From Nemertoderma westbladi (lineage: Eukaryota > Xenacoelomorpha > Nemertodermatida > Nemertodermatidae): a stretch of 27,414 nt of DNA. The DNA lies in NCBI GenBank assembly GCA_032718475.1, contig JAUCBJ010003724.1, positions 1 to 27,414 on the forward strand, read 5' to 3'. The notes beneath the pieces were generated by a model. That model was given only the letters and a program-made list of their open reading frames with translations, did not search any database and was not told where the DNA came from. A program made the translations under genes and the position numbers. Below, piece by piece: positions 20,301-25,836 of the stretch (position 1 is the first letter of the stretch; every line of letters starts with the position of its first letter).

Positions 20301-23300
20301 CACACCGGGGCCACAATTGTCGCGAAAAACGCCACTCATTTATTGTTGTACGGAGGATTTATTCCGGATGGGCAATTCCCCAATAACATATACGAGTTCG
20401 ATACGAGAGCTCAGACGTGGAGTAAGTTGGCTCCTAAAGCGGCGCCGACGGGTCGCTACCGACATGCCATCGTGTACATTAAGACCAGCCTCCAACAGAG
20501 CCTTTACGTCTACGGCGGAATCAGCCAACACGGCGCGTTCTCCAACTCGTTTTGGCGGTGTTGTAAGAACGATCCCCGCTCGTACAGTGCCCTCGCGACC
20601 GGAGCCGCTTGGGAGTACCTCGGGACGGGGCCCTCCAAGTTCCCGGATGGGCTCGCCGGACACACGCTAACACCCTTTATCGATCCCAGAGTGGGCAACA
20701 CCAAGCTCCTCCTAATCGGGGGCTACTCCTCCATCTCCGGCTTCAATAAGGACATTTACGAACTCCAGGTTAAGCCGCACTACCACGACGGCCTCAAGTG
20801 GACCCTAATAACTTCCAACACAAAGGACGTTAACCCAGCCGGCATTCACGGACACACGACAGTGTATAATTCCGGTGTATTCTACATCTTTGGAGGTTAT
20901 TTATACAAGAAAGGTCGTCTTTCATTAACCAACCGAATGTTTGCCTTTGATTATAGTAGACGTAAATGGCAGAACATCCCTGTGTTGCAGAGAGTGCCAC
21001 CAATTGTCTTCCACTCCACTGTTTTGATTGGTCAACTGATGGTTTCTTTGTGTGGGCGGACCGATGAAGAAGACTTCACCAACTTAATGATTACCTTTCA
21101 TTTGAAAACTTACCGTTGGCAGGTGCGTCGCATAGTCGGTGTTCGTCCACAGATATCTGGGAGCGCCGTATACCTTGGCGACCGCTCGGAGCACGTCGCC
21201 TTAGTCTACCTCTACGACGGATTCGATGGCTCGTTGACCTCCAGTCGCAGCGGCGTTACTCGTCTGCGTATCCCCAAGGACGACTGCGCTCTACTGTCCA
21301 ACACACAGTGCGGTTGTAATTATAGGGAAGACCCGCAGTGTTTGTGGGGTTGTACCCATTGTGTTAGAGACTCTAAATCTTACTGCTATTCAACTGGAAG
21401 TCATGGTCACAAAGATTGCCCGGGCTACCCCCCACCGCCCAGTAATGTGCCTGTGGAGCAAATAGAAACTCCAACCCTAATGCAAGTAATGCCCTGCAAC
21501 AATCGCACGTCCTGCAGTGAATGTGTTTATAGAGCTGAAGATGAGTTCTTGTCTCCGCTTCCTTCTTGCTTTTGGTGTTCTAATTGTGAACATGGAATTT
21601 GTGTCAATAACACAAATCTATGTCCAACTGCATGTGTGATCCCTACTCCTAGACCGGTATCTACTGTGGACATGTGCGAGGAGCGTTTTTGCGATGCCAG
21701 CGACTGCCAACATTGTTGTGAATTGTCTTTGAACTTAAAAAAATATGAAGGGAGTAAAGCGTGTTATTGGACACGAGATATTGTGCACCAACCTTACCAA
21801 CAAGGCTCGGATTACCGCCATTATACATTGATAGATCGATCGGATGACTCGTTTGTACCGAGAATGTTTGACTGGGGTTGTTTTCAGACGAAGGTTAAGC
21901 AAAAGTTTCGCAGCATTAATTCAACCGTTGGGTATGAGTGTGAAAAGTTGGGCGATCAATGTGGGAGTACCTGCAGCTCTGCCGGCTCCAATTGTTTTGA
22001 TTGTTTGCGGGCGGGTTCTCTGGATTCAATGGAAGCCGCCATAGAGTTGTGGGACGAATGGAAACGTTTTCCAACCGGATGTGTCTACAGTTCCAACATG
22101 AATATGTGCTTGTCTGCCGCTGCCACTCAACTCAAGTGTCAGTTTGGGGAGTGTGGTGAATTGATAGAAAGTAGGTCAGCATGCCCGATTAACTGTACTG
22201 TTAGTAAGACTTGTACTCAGTGTATTTCGAACAAAGGGGCATGCGGTTGGTGCAGTTCGGCGAATGGTGATGGGAAAGGGAGTTGCCATGACATCACTCA
22301 TAAACAATGCCTGGGAAATACCTCTAATGGATTTCCGCAGTGGTCGAGGGAGAGATGTCCATTAGAGAATGAGTGTATGAACGGCCATGCTGTGTGCACG
22401 GTGAACCAGACATGTATAGACCAACTCGATGGCTATAGGTGTGAATGTTTGGAGACCCACAAGGATCCCTCGAACCCCAATGTGTGTCGCCTTCAATGTA
22501 GAGTGGAATGTGTGCATGGAGGCTGTCCCTTCGATGCCGATATATGCGTGTGCCATCCGGGATTCAGGGGTATTCACTGCAATGCATGCGCCGGTGGGTA
22601 TTTTAATGACTCTGATATAAAGTCTATGGATCCAAAGCAAACAAAGCCAAAGTTCGCATGTAAACCGTGCTCGGAAGGTTGCTTCGGTAATAGCGATAAA
22701 TGCAATTTCTCCTTTGGCTCTTTAAAATGTTCCGACTGCCAGCGGAACACAACAGGTGACAACTGCGAGTTGTGCGACGCTGATGGATACTATGAGGCCA
22801 ACGGATTCGACACGAAGGCGGGTTGTCGGTTGTGCGATTGCAACGGCCACGCTGATCCGGCGACCTGCACCTCGACGCGTCATAGCGTCAACAAAGAGTT
22901 CACCTGCGCGTGCGCGAACAACACCAAGAACCCCGGCTCGGTGAAAACAACGCCCCAATGCGACTCCAAGGATCAGGACTGCCTCGCGAGACTGCAGTGC
23001 TCCTGGTGCACCAACCGGGAGCTATTCATGGGCAACCCTGTCAATGGGAGACAGTGCTACCGGAAGCTGCACGTCCAACGTAGTTTCTGCATGAATCCAA
23101 TTAGTCAGGACAACTGCGAGAGCGAGACCGAGGGAGATAATTACATCAAGCCGGGAGGCGCCGCATTTTTTGTTATTAAACCGGATTTCAACAACGTCGA
23201 TATTAGATTTACTCTGGAAGTTTCCAGTGGCGTTGTGGACGTCTTTATGTCCTTCAAGGATTCTAGTTTTATCGTTAACTACAATCGCACGATCGGCTCC

Positions 23301-24323
23301 AATGAGGTCATTATCGACGAGGAGTATATCACTACGGTTCCGTTCGAGCCTTTGATCGAGTTCCCCTCGCCCGAGCTCGATGGACCCAGAGGTCGCGGCT
23401 TCGGCAGTAAGTACGACTACCCCGTGGATACCTTCTCGAAACCCCCGGAGCCGATCCCCAACACGGACAGCAAAGAGACCCGGTCCACGAACCTGCCGTA
23501 CCAGACTCCATCTTCTTCTAAACGCAAAGTGAAAGACTCCTCGAACGGCCGTAATCCGGGGACAACCGGGACGGTACCGCTTCGCAACCAGACAGAAATT
23601 GTCGTTCTCAAACAGTTCCAAGTCCTCGGCAGCGAGCACTACGTCGTTGCCAACCACAGCCGGATGGTGATTGCGGCTCACGGGGTCCGTGGACGACTGG
23701 TAGTAACCTACCCCAGAGTCCACCACCTCCTTGCCGTCGCCAAGTTCTACGTGGCCATCCTTAACACCGGCGAGAAAGACGCCACAGGCATCATGTTTTT
23801 CCGACAGGATCAAACTCACATCGATTTATTCGTGTTTTTTTCTGTTTTCTTCTCGTGCTTTATACTCTTTGTCGCGATTTGCGTTATCATGTGGAAAATA
23901 AAAAACTTGCTTGATAGTCGCCGGGAGGTTCGACAACGTCACATCGAGATGGTGGAGATGGCGAGTCGTCCGAAAGCCTCGGTGCTCGTCTACTTCTCGG
24001 GCGAGTTGACGGCGTACTCTGTGCGACTAAAGGCGAGCGGCTCGCGACCGGTCGCCGGACACGACGCGCTCAGTGTGGGCGCGGTCGCGCGGGAATGTCT
24101 CGCGGCCGAGTGCCAGGCCGCGGTGGCCACCTTCGTGGTCCATCTCCCGGGCGGCCCCTCCGCGCCGACCAACTGCTGCCTCGGATCCGCTCTCGTTCAG
24201 TCCCGATCCGCGATCTGCGGCGGCCCTCGGGGGGCAGGTGCCGCTGTATCCGAGGAGTCGGCAGCAGAGAACGGGGGTCGAACTCGCGTCCGGTTGGAGA
24301 GAAGGTCAAGTATTACTGTGTGA
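5123..24323 (+). CDS. MEGF8: MEGF8 ortholog, 5'-truncated by the window; nine exons, 2,487 aa
   Basis: Join 5123-5341, 5763-5964, 6331-6471, 8467-8594, 9111-9277, 9555-9705, 15081-15197, 17094-17340, 18231-24323. All junctions are GT/AG and all phases agree. MEGF8 is a type I membrane protein of the attractin family. In vertebrates it works with the E3 ligase MGRN1 and with MOSMO to remove Smoothened from the surface and damp Hedgehog signalling; it also affects left-right patterning. Visible order: Kelch blades, PSI, EGF, laminin-EGF, CUB, EGF, second Kelch propeller, PSI repeats, EGF and laminin-EGF, membrane-proximal beta domain, transmembrane helix (about 23825-23893), tail. IDLFVFFSVFFSCF and LPGGPSAPTNCCLGSAL match my recall of human MEGF8 and exclude attractin. 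The N-terminal 350 or so residues are missing. Two large introns are minisatellites, and the last exon carries 2,030 codons. Confidence 0.95.
5342..5762 (+). other. MEGF8 intron (421 bp)
   Basis: AT-rich intron, GTAAGT to TTTCAG. I see no element in it. A short segment near 5507-5545 (CGTGTCTACGCAACCATTAAAGCG) partly repeats the end of exon 1 and its donor. Confidence 0.75.
5763..5964 (+). CDS. MEGF8: MEGF8 exon 2: Kelch blade
   Basis: Acceptor TTTCAG, donor TCG|GTATGT, leaves in phase 0. It encodes HSAHIMGDYMVVYGGNAHEH and FKCHRW, very close to the human blade (GNYMVVYGGNVHTH, GCHQW). This is one of the clearest MEGF8 signatures in the 5' half. Confidence 0.93.
5965..6330 (+). other. MEGF8 intron (366 bp)
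   Basis: AT-rich intron from GTATGT to TCTGTAG. Nothing recognisable inside apart from TTAATTAATTA runs. Confidence 0.75.
6331..6471 (+). CDS. MEGF8: MEGF8 exon 3: last blade of the first Kelch propeller
   Basis: A 141-bp symmetric exon, phase 0 at both ends (acceptor TCTGTAG, donor AAA|GTAAAT). It encodes GRFSHGSAVRQ, MLLIYGGWSG and NDLIGYK, matching the human GRYSHVAAV...GGYSGRPRGDLMAYK blade. The intron after it is almost wholly minisatellite. Confidence 0.92.
6641..8440. repeat. 21-bp minisatellite filling the exon 3-exon 4 intron
   Basis: About 85 head-to-tail units, consensus CCTACTATATTTCCCTTG followed by TAA. Seven junctions carry TAACCTAACC followed by a unit missing one T, at 6955, 7211, 7383, 7513, 7769, 7941 and 8008. 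Intervals of 256, 172, 130, 256, 172 and 67 bp show a 558-bp higher-order block duplicated in tandem. Two other private variants (TATTTTCC at 7051 and 7609; TATATATCC at 7156 and 7714) confirm the 558-bp offset. Because 21 is a multiple of three, long open frames appear in the array; they are artefacts. Confidence 0.97.
8437..8443 (+). promoter_or_regulatory. Candidate branch point TACTAAT before exon 4
   Basis: TACTAAT resembles the strong branch-point consensus (UACUAAC). Its candidate branch A is at 8442, 24 nt before the acceptor dinucleotide end. It sits in the terminal, diverged copy of the 21-bp repeat, where other units read TACTATA. Confidence 0.5.
8467..8594 (+). CDS. MEGF8: MEGF8 exon 4: PSI domain
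   Basis: Acceptor GTTTAG, donor AG|GTAATC; starts in phase 0 and ends with two bases of a split Arg codon. It encodes CTSWNDKEHCLSDPLCGWC, a typical PSI (plexin-semaphorin-integrin) cysteine pattern. It matches the human CSMYTDHSVCSRDPECSWC segment that follows the first propeller. Confidence 0.92.
8595..9110 (+). other. MEGF8 intron (516 bp)
   Basis: AT-rich intron with a C19ACCCCCC tract at 9059-9084, ending 26 nt before exon 5. Otherwise nothing recognisable. Confidence 0.75.
9111..9277 (+). CDS. MEGF8: MEGF8 exon 5: PSI-type cysteine-rich segment
   Basis: Acceptor TTAACAG, donor AAAG|GTTGGT. It encodes CPDYQSTLCPGLCDVQTPC and TGCTFGW, the short cysteine-rich segment after the first PSI. 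The first base completes the Arg codon begun in exon 4, and one G is left for exon 6. Confidence 0.85.
9278..9554 (+). other. MEGF8 intron (277 bp)
   Basis: A short AT-rich intron from GTTGGT to AATATAG, with no recognisable element. Confidence 0.7.
9555..9705 (+). CDS. MEGF8: MEGF8 exon 6, whose 3' end seeds the 34-bp array
   Basis: Acceptor AATATAG, donor TACAG|GTTAGC. It encodes LCAWFFRSQTCASIDN through SGLYVTEY and leaves two bases of an Arg codon. The segment aligns with the human stretch after the PSI domains (LGWCVHNESCL ... LPGLHLLTF). The last 15 exon bases, CGTCACTGAGTACAG, are repeated over a hundred times in the following intron together with the donor. Use of any later donor copy would bring in an in-frame TGA, so the first donor is the only one that keeps the frame. 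Confidence 0.87.
9691..14815. repeat. 34-bp minisatellite of exon 6 donor junctions, about 108 copies, split by a hAT element
   Basis: Each unit contains CACTGAGTACAGGTTAGC or a variant, followed by AAGTAGTACATTGCGT. Copies start at the end of exon 6 (first ACA at 9702; last at 14808). Subtracting the 1,459-bp insertion and its 8-bp duplication leaves 3,639 bp, which is 107 periods of 34 plus one base. The extra base matches the one visible TACAGGGTTAGC unit near 14434. The array is therefore almost free of indels. Three variants at one site (TACAGG, TACGGG, TACATG) are intermixed, with 11 consecutive TACGGG units from 13891 to 14231. Confidence 0.97.
10656..12114. mobile_element. Non-autonomous hAT-superfamily transposon (1,459 bp)
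   Basis: The ends are inverted: TAGGGATGCGACAGAGCT at 10656 and AGCTCTGTCGCATCCCTA ending at 12114. They are flanked by an exact 8-bp direct duplication, CTGAGTAC (10648-10655 and 12115-12122). An 8-bp target duplication with TAGGGATG-type ends is the hAT signature. Subterminal regions are packed with GGAGCCGGAGCC and its complement. The AT-rich interior has two G-runs (near 10822-10840 and 11559-11570) and no transposase reading frame, so it needs an enzyme supplied from elsewhere. It landed in one unit of the 34-bp array. Confidence 0.92.
14816..15080 (+). other. End of the exon 6-exon 7 intron
   Basis: Unique AT-rich sequence between the last 34-bp unit and the acceptor TGAATAG. It holds the only obvious acceptor of this intron. 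Nothing else recognised. Confidence 0.7.
15081..15197 (+). CDS. MEGF8: MEGF8 exon 7
   Basis: Acceptor CTGAATAG, donor GTCAG|GTGAGT, 117 bp, split Arg codon at both ends. It encodes FPVDSNHPDSVTFVSTTIYD, matching the human QPDKVSIVRSTTITL segment between the first PSI group and the next one. No named domain is visible; the alternating hydrophobic pattern suggests beta strands. Confidence 0.87.
15198..16226 (+). other. Intron sequence with degenerate repeat debris
   Basis: 15543-15660 repeats TTCCAGTTTCAGTTC-like motifs after GTGCTGCGAACTGAA, like the subterminal repeats of a decayed hAT element. 15721-15984 is a GC-rich island with an 87-codon open frame that matches no family I know; I regard it as an unidentified repeat or chance frame. 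The rest is plain AT-rich DNA. Confidence 0.4.
16227..16926 (+). mobile_element. Composite MITE, copy 1
   Basis: Two adjacent inverted-repeat modules. Module A (16227-16367) has ends TACATCATTGTCTGCAAAG and CTTTGCACACAATGATGTA around the core GAGCGCAGCGAGGGAGGTTT. Module B (16381-16926) has ends CATTATGTCAACTTATCAGC and an inverted partner ending GACATAATG. A second copy, in reverse orientation and reverse module order, lies at 25441-25836 with a similar 12-13 bp junction. No transposase is encoded. It sits in the MEGF8 exon 7-exon 8 intron. Confidence 0.75.
17018..17038 (+). repeat. C21 homopolymer before exon 8
   Basis: A run of 21 C followed by AG, 55 nt before the exon 8 acceptor. Similar coding-strand C-runs precede exon 1 (5000-5012) and exon 5 (9059-9084). 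Confidence 0.95.
17094..17340 (+). CDS. MEGF8: MEGF8 exon 8
   Basis: Acceptor TTTATAG, donor GTTCAG|GTGAGT; enters with one base of a split Arg codon and leaves in phase 0. It encodes FQGLIFPPADIANATLYAYG, then DGISPYGFLLNVTVQ. It aligns with the human RGFIYPM ... HKYAVEIQGQLN segment. The open frame continues into the intron, but the strong donor and the phase fit to exon 9 set the end here. Confidence 0.88.
17395..17466 (+). mobile_element. tRNA-derived sequence, probable SINE head
   Basis: TGGAGTAGTTAGTCAGCC resembles an A box and D arm, and CCCCGGTTCGACGCGGGG is a T-arm-like hairpin with a B box (GGTTCGA, from 17446), at tRNA-like spacing. The sequence that should form the acceptor stem does not pair, so a functional tRNA is unlikely. 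It begins about 55 nt after the exon 8 donor. Confidence 0.5.
17467..18230 (+). other. Remainder of the exon 8-exon 9 intron
   Basis: AT-rich intron. At 18008-18103 lie several CGGGATCCCG palindromes and a terminus reading GTTTAAACACTG. That could be one end of a decayed hAT element (CAGTG end), but I cannot find its partner. The intron ends at TTATTTCAG. Confidence 0.4.
18231..24323 (+). CDS. MEGF8: MEGF8 terminal exon: PSI, EGF, CUB, second Kelch propeller, transmembrane, tail
   Basis: One uninterrupted exon of 6,093 bp from acceptor TTATTTCAG to TGA. Order by nucleotide: PSI-type repeats (about 18390-18990), EGF (19020-19110), two laminin-EGF (19111-19400), CUB (19400-20010), EGF (20010-20220), six-bladed Kelch propeller (20235-21290; LLLYGG, LYVYGG, LLLIGG, FYIFGG), PSI group (21290-22365), EGF and laminin-EGF (22366-22920), membrane-proximal beta domain (23090-23780), transmembrane helix (23825-23893) and a 143-residue tail. 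The tail holds MASRP (23958-23972) and LPGGPSAPTNCCLGSAL. In vertebrates this region is divided among dozens of exons. GC content alternates along the exon in blocks. Confidence 0.95.
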   Translation: MNVEEYNHNNIIEWDDSRVIGLIWSYGTPHHSETTPVPIDSRFLRPWRSPDAVACRAHRSCLGCLADMGCAWRSDRVCIYLADTAVPDNPELSESVDPDGCPRCADHHECGSCVRDSDCQWSRAGCQRRGIVSESGAVTQLSSCPEPCDLRTSCSSCTAPDPTSPPDCLWCPDTNSCLTFSTFLVALSFGRCRSWVASPHPCPSCRDTDVCPGCLSRPGCGWYQRPGSDSGCCAEGGFTGPHRDGGCSEVADSPDRGWWMYESCGCRQRCVHGTCSGYPRFECLCDLGWYGVSCDKDCMCNYQSDCDGEGNCLECRNHTMGARCESCVEGYWGNNLHSGGGCPESCDCGILGDCHEITGQCQCTKGSHGNKCLECGPGYYGDAVNGRCYRQCSDAVTTFIEREGSFGILSNNSTQRIHCAWILDFTRDHELINHNDKVSRYSPTVVLTIEEIAVECGKQAVMVYDGLPAKHFGGQATPSSSLIAALCGNTTKGTKPRTLQSSQGIISVIYQAYIGRQIEDDVDDSNIDHIDDLLYNPKLDNVNLKAQKGTITDKVKHDDVGSKVDGRVGNEEVVNTAFINTSGFNATYQVFGCNSNCDHPNRSCSLLACPDPPCPLVCGCRPGYTGPDCTQRVCPVECQSCNATSQGCICDAMHYGNGCQYIDDSREYDVWDSTVTVESLGNGKMGTNPRHTGATIVAKNATHLLLYGGFIPDGQFPNNIYEFDTRAQTWSKLAPKAAPTGRYRHAIVYIKTSLQQSLYVYGGISQHGAFSNSFWRCCKNDPRSYSALATGAAWEYLGTGPSKFPDGLAGHTLTPFIDPRVGNTKLLLIGGYSSISGFNKDIYELQVKPHYHDGLKWTLITSNTKDVNPAGIHGHTTVYNSGVFYIFGGYLYKKGRLSLTNRMFAFDYSRRKWQNIPVLQRVPPIVFHSTVLIGQLMVSLCGRTDEEDFTNLMITFHLKTYRWQVRRIVGVRPQISGSAVYLGDRSEHVALVYLYDGFDGSLTSSRSGVTRLRIPKDDCALLSNTQCGCNYREDPQCLWGCTHCVRDSKSYCYSTGSHGHKDCPGYPPPPSNVPVEQIETPTLMQVMPCNNRTSCSECVYRAEDEFLSPLPSCFWCSNCEHGICVNNTNLCPTACVIPTPRPVSTVDMCEERFCDASDCQHCCELSLNLKKYEGSKACYWTRDIVHQPYQQGSDYRHYTLIDRSDDSFVPRMFDWGCFQTKVKQKFRSINSTVGYECEKLGDQCGSTCSSAGSNCFDCLRAGSLDSMEAAIELWDEWKRFPTGCVYSSNMNMCLSAAATQLKCQFGECGELIESRSACPINCTVSKTCTQCISNKGACGWCSSANGDGKGSCHDITHKQCLGNTSNGFPQWSRERCPLENECMNGHAVCTVNQTCIDQLDGYRCECLETHKDPSNPNVCRLQCRVECVHGGCPFDADICVCHPGFRGIHCNACAGGYFNDSDIKSMDPKQTKPKFACKPCSEGCFGNSDKCNFSFGSLKCSDCQRNTTGDNCELCDADGYYEANGFDTKAGCRLCDCNGHADPATCTSTRHSVNKEFTCACANNTKNPGSVKTTPQCDSKDQDCLARLQCSWCTNRELFMGNPVNGRQCYRKLHVQRSFCMNPISQDNCESETEGDNYIKPGGAAFFVIKPDFNNVDIRFTLEVSSGVVDVFMSFKDSSFIVNYNRTIGSNEVIIDEEYITTVPFEPLIEFPSPELDGPRGRGFGSKYDYPVDTFSKPPEPIPNTDSKETRSTNLPYQTPSSSKRKVKDSSNGRNPGTTGTVPLRNQTEIVVLKQFQVLGSEHYVVANHSRMVIAAHGVRGRLVVTYPRVHHLLAVAKFYVAILNTGEKDATGIMFFRQDQTHIDLFVFFSVFFSCFILFVAICVIMWKIKNLLDSRREVRQRHIEMVEMASRPKASVLVYFSGELTAYSVRLKASGSRPVAGHDALSVGAVARECLAAECQAAVATFVVHLPGGPSAPTNCCLGSALVQSRSAICGGPRGAGAAVSEESAAENGGRTRVRLERRSSITV

Positions 24324-24362
24324 GTCGATTCGAGCTGCGGTGTGAGTCGATTCGTGCTGCGG
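24319..24362 (+). repeat. 22-bp tandem duplication spanning the MEGF8 stop codon
   Basis: TGTGAGTCGATTCG plus A/T plus GCTGCGG occurs twice back to back (24319-24340, 24341-24362). The TGA stop at 24321-24323 lies in the first copy. The duplication does not alter the protein. Confidence 0.85.
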
Positions 24363-24374
24363 CTTTGTGCTGGT

Positions 24375-24410
24375 ATTAAACCTCCGCGACAATTTCTGTG
24401 CAATATTAAA
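24375..24410 (+). promoter_or_regulatory. Two ATTAAA poly(A) signals for MEGF8
   Basis: ATTAAA occurs at 24375-24380 and 24405-24410, 52 and 82 bp after the stop. ATTAAA is the commonest variant poly(A) hexamer, so a very short 3' UTR is likely. Confidence 0.55.
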
Positions 24411-24959
24411 TACTTGTATTACTATATTAATTTGCTGCTATTGCCTTGTCTCTTTCGCATTTATTAAGTATTTTTTTTCCTCATCATTGTACGCGATTAT
24501 TTAGTCATGTTCAGGTTGTAATCCGAATGAAATTGGTCAAAATTGAGTTGCCGCGATAGAAAATTAAATTTCATTGATACAACATGTGTCATTAGCATTT
24601 ATCACTTTTCAGCACAAATCGGTGTAAAAGTAAGAGAAGAGTGATTTACTTAGTGTAATTCTGTAATTATTGTTGACGCACACAGTGACGTACGTAATTT
24701 TGATTATATTAAACATTTATAAAAGTAACCCAACGTTTTGACGATGTGAAGAAAAAAGTGCAACATTTCAACCCACATTATTCTATACAGTAACTTTTTA
24801 ACACTATTGTCTTCTGTGTCTCTATCGGTACCGGTGAGATGAAACACTATTTTTCAATAATGTCAAAACATAAGAAATACTTGCACAAAAATTATTTATA
24901 ATGTTGTCATTTTTAACTTTTTGCACTAATTTTTACAACTTTATTCGCGACATTTTATT
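24411..24959. other. Intergenic AT-rich DNA
   Basis: I see no coding sequence, RNA gene or repeat family here beyond short A/T runs. Confidence 0.6.
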
Positions 24960-24962
24960 CGG

Positions 24963-25203
24963 TATAGTATATATACATAGTATATAGTATATACATAGTA
25001 TATATATATAGTATATAGTATATACATAGTATATATATATAGTATATAGTATATACATAGTATATATATATAGTATATAGTATATACATAGTATATATAT
25101 ATAGTATATATGTATAGTATATAATATACATAGTATATATATTAGTATATATGTATAGTATATAGGATATACATAGTATATATAGTATATAATAGTATAT
25201 ACA
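24963..25203. repeat. TA-rich minisatellite with a 31-bp period
   Basis: Built of TATATA, TAGTATAT and TACATAG blocks. TACATAG recurs at 24992, 25023, 25054 and 25085, exactly 31 bp apart, and then becomes irregular. The open frame on the other strand (Tyr/Ile-rich) is a composition artefact. Confidence 0.9.
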
Positions 25204-25440
25204 ATGTTTCATGTTACATAAATTCATTAAGAGTTATAGATTAGAATTATAAGACTTTAGCAAAAACAGCGATATAAGAGTTTAAAGAATGTTAATGATG
25301 GTGCCTATTTGTTATAATTAATATTATTTCATATTCATTTGTATTGTTAACAGCTATATAATAGTTATAATTATACCTATAATTTATTTTATGTATAAAT
25401 CATTACTTATTGCTTTGGTTATTATTATTTTATTTTGTTA
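25204..25440. other. Intergenic AT-rich DNA
   Basis: No feature recognised. Confidence 0.5.
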
Positions 25441-25836
25441 CATTTTATCAACTTATCAGCTTTCTGGTGATATCCTAAATCCTCGTACTGCGGCAAAATA
25501 ATTACTGTACTAACTAACTATATATATACAGTACTAGGTTATTTACCGTGCTGTTGTTACAGTAACTGCTGTTAATTACATAAAAAAGATATTAATTTCA
25601 TTAATATTCCTAAACATTACAATATTAAAGGTAATATTTAAAGCGTTCAGAAAGCTGATAAAGTTTATATAATGTTTCAAAATTCCCTACATAATTGTGT
25701 GAAAAAAAGGCCACGATTTAGCGATTTTGCTGCCCTTGAGATTATTTTTGTAAACCTCCCTCGCTGCGCTCGTTCGGTACATAAATGCACTCGGGTCATA
25801 ACGATGAAAAGTTATCCTGTTCACACAATTATGTAG
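25441..25836 (-). mobile_element. Composite MITE, copy 2 (inverted relative to copy 1)
   Basis: Module B (25441-25674) starts CATTTTATCAACTTATCAGC and ends with the inverted GCTGATAAAGTTTATATAATG. Module A (25687-25836) has ends CTACATAATTGTGTGAA and TTCACACAATTATGTAG around AAACCTCCCTCGCTGCGCTC. Order and strand are both reversed relative to 16227-16926, and module B is about 310 bp shorter. No coding capacity. Confidence 0.75.

Noticed and set aside
24955-25227. Tyr/Ile-rich minus-strand open frame
   Set aside because: Pure composition effect of the TA-rich minisatellite.
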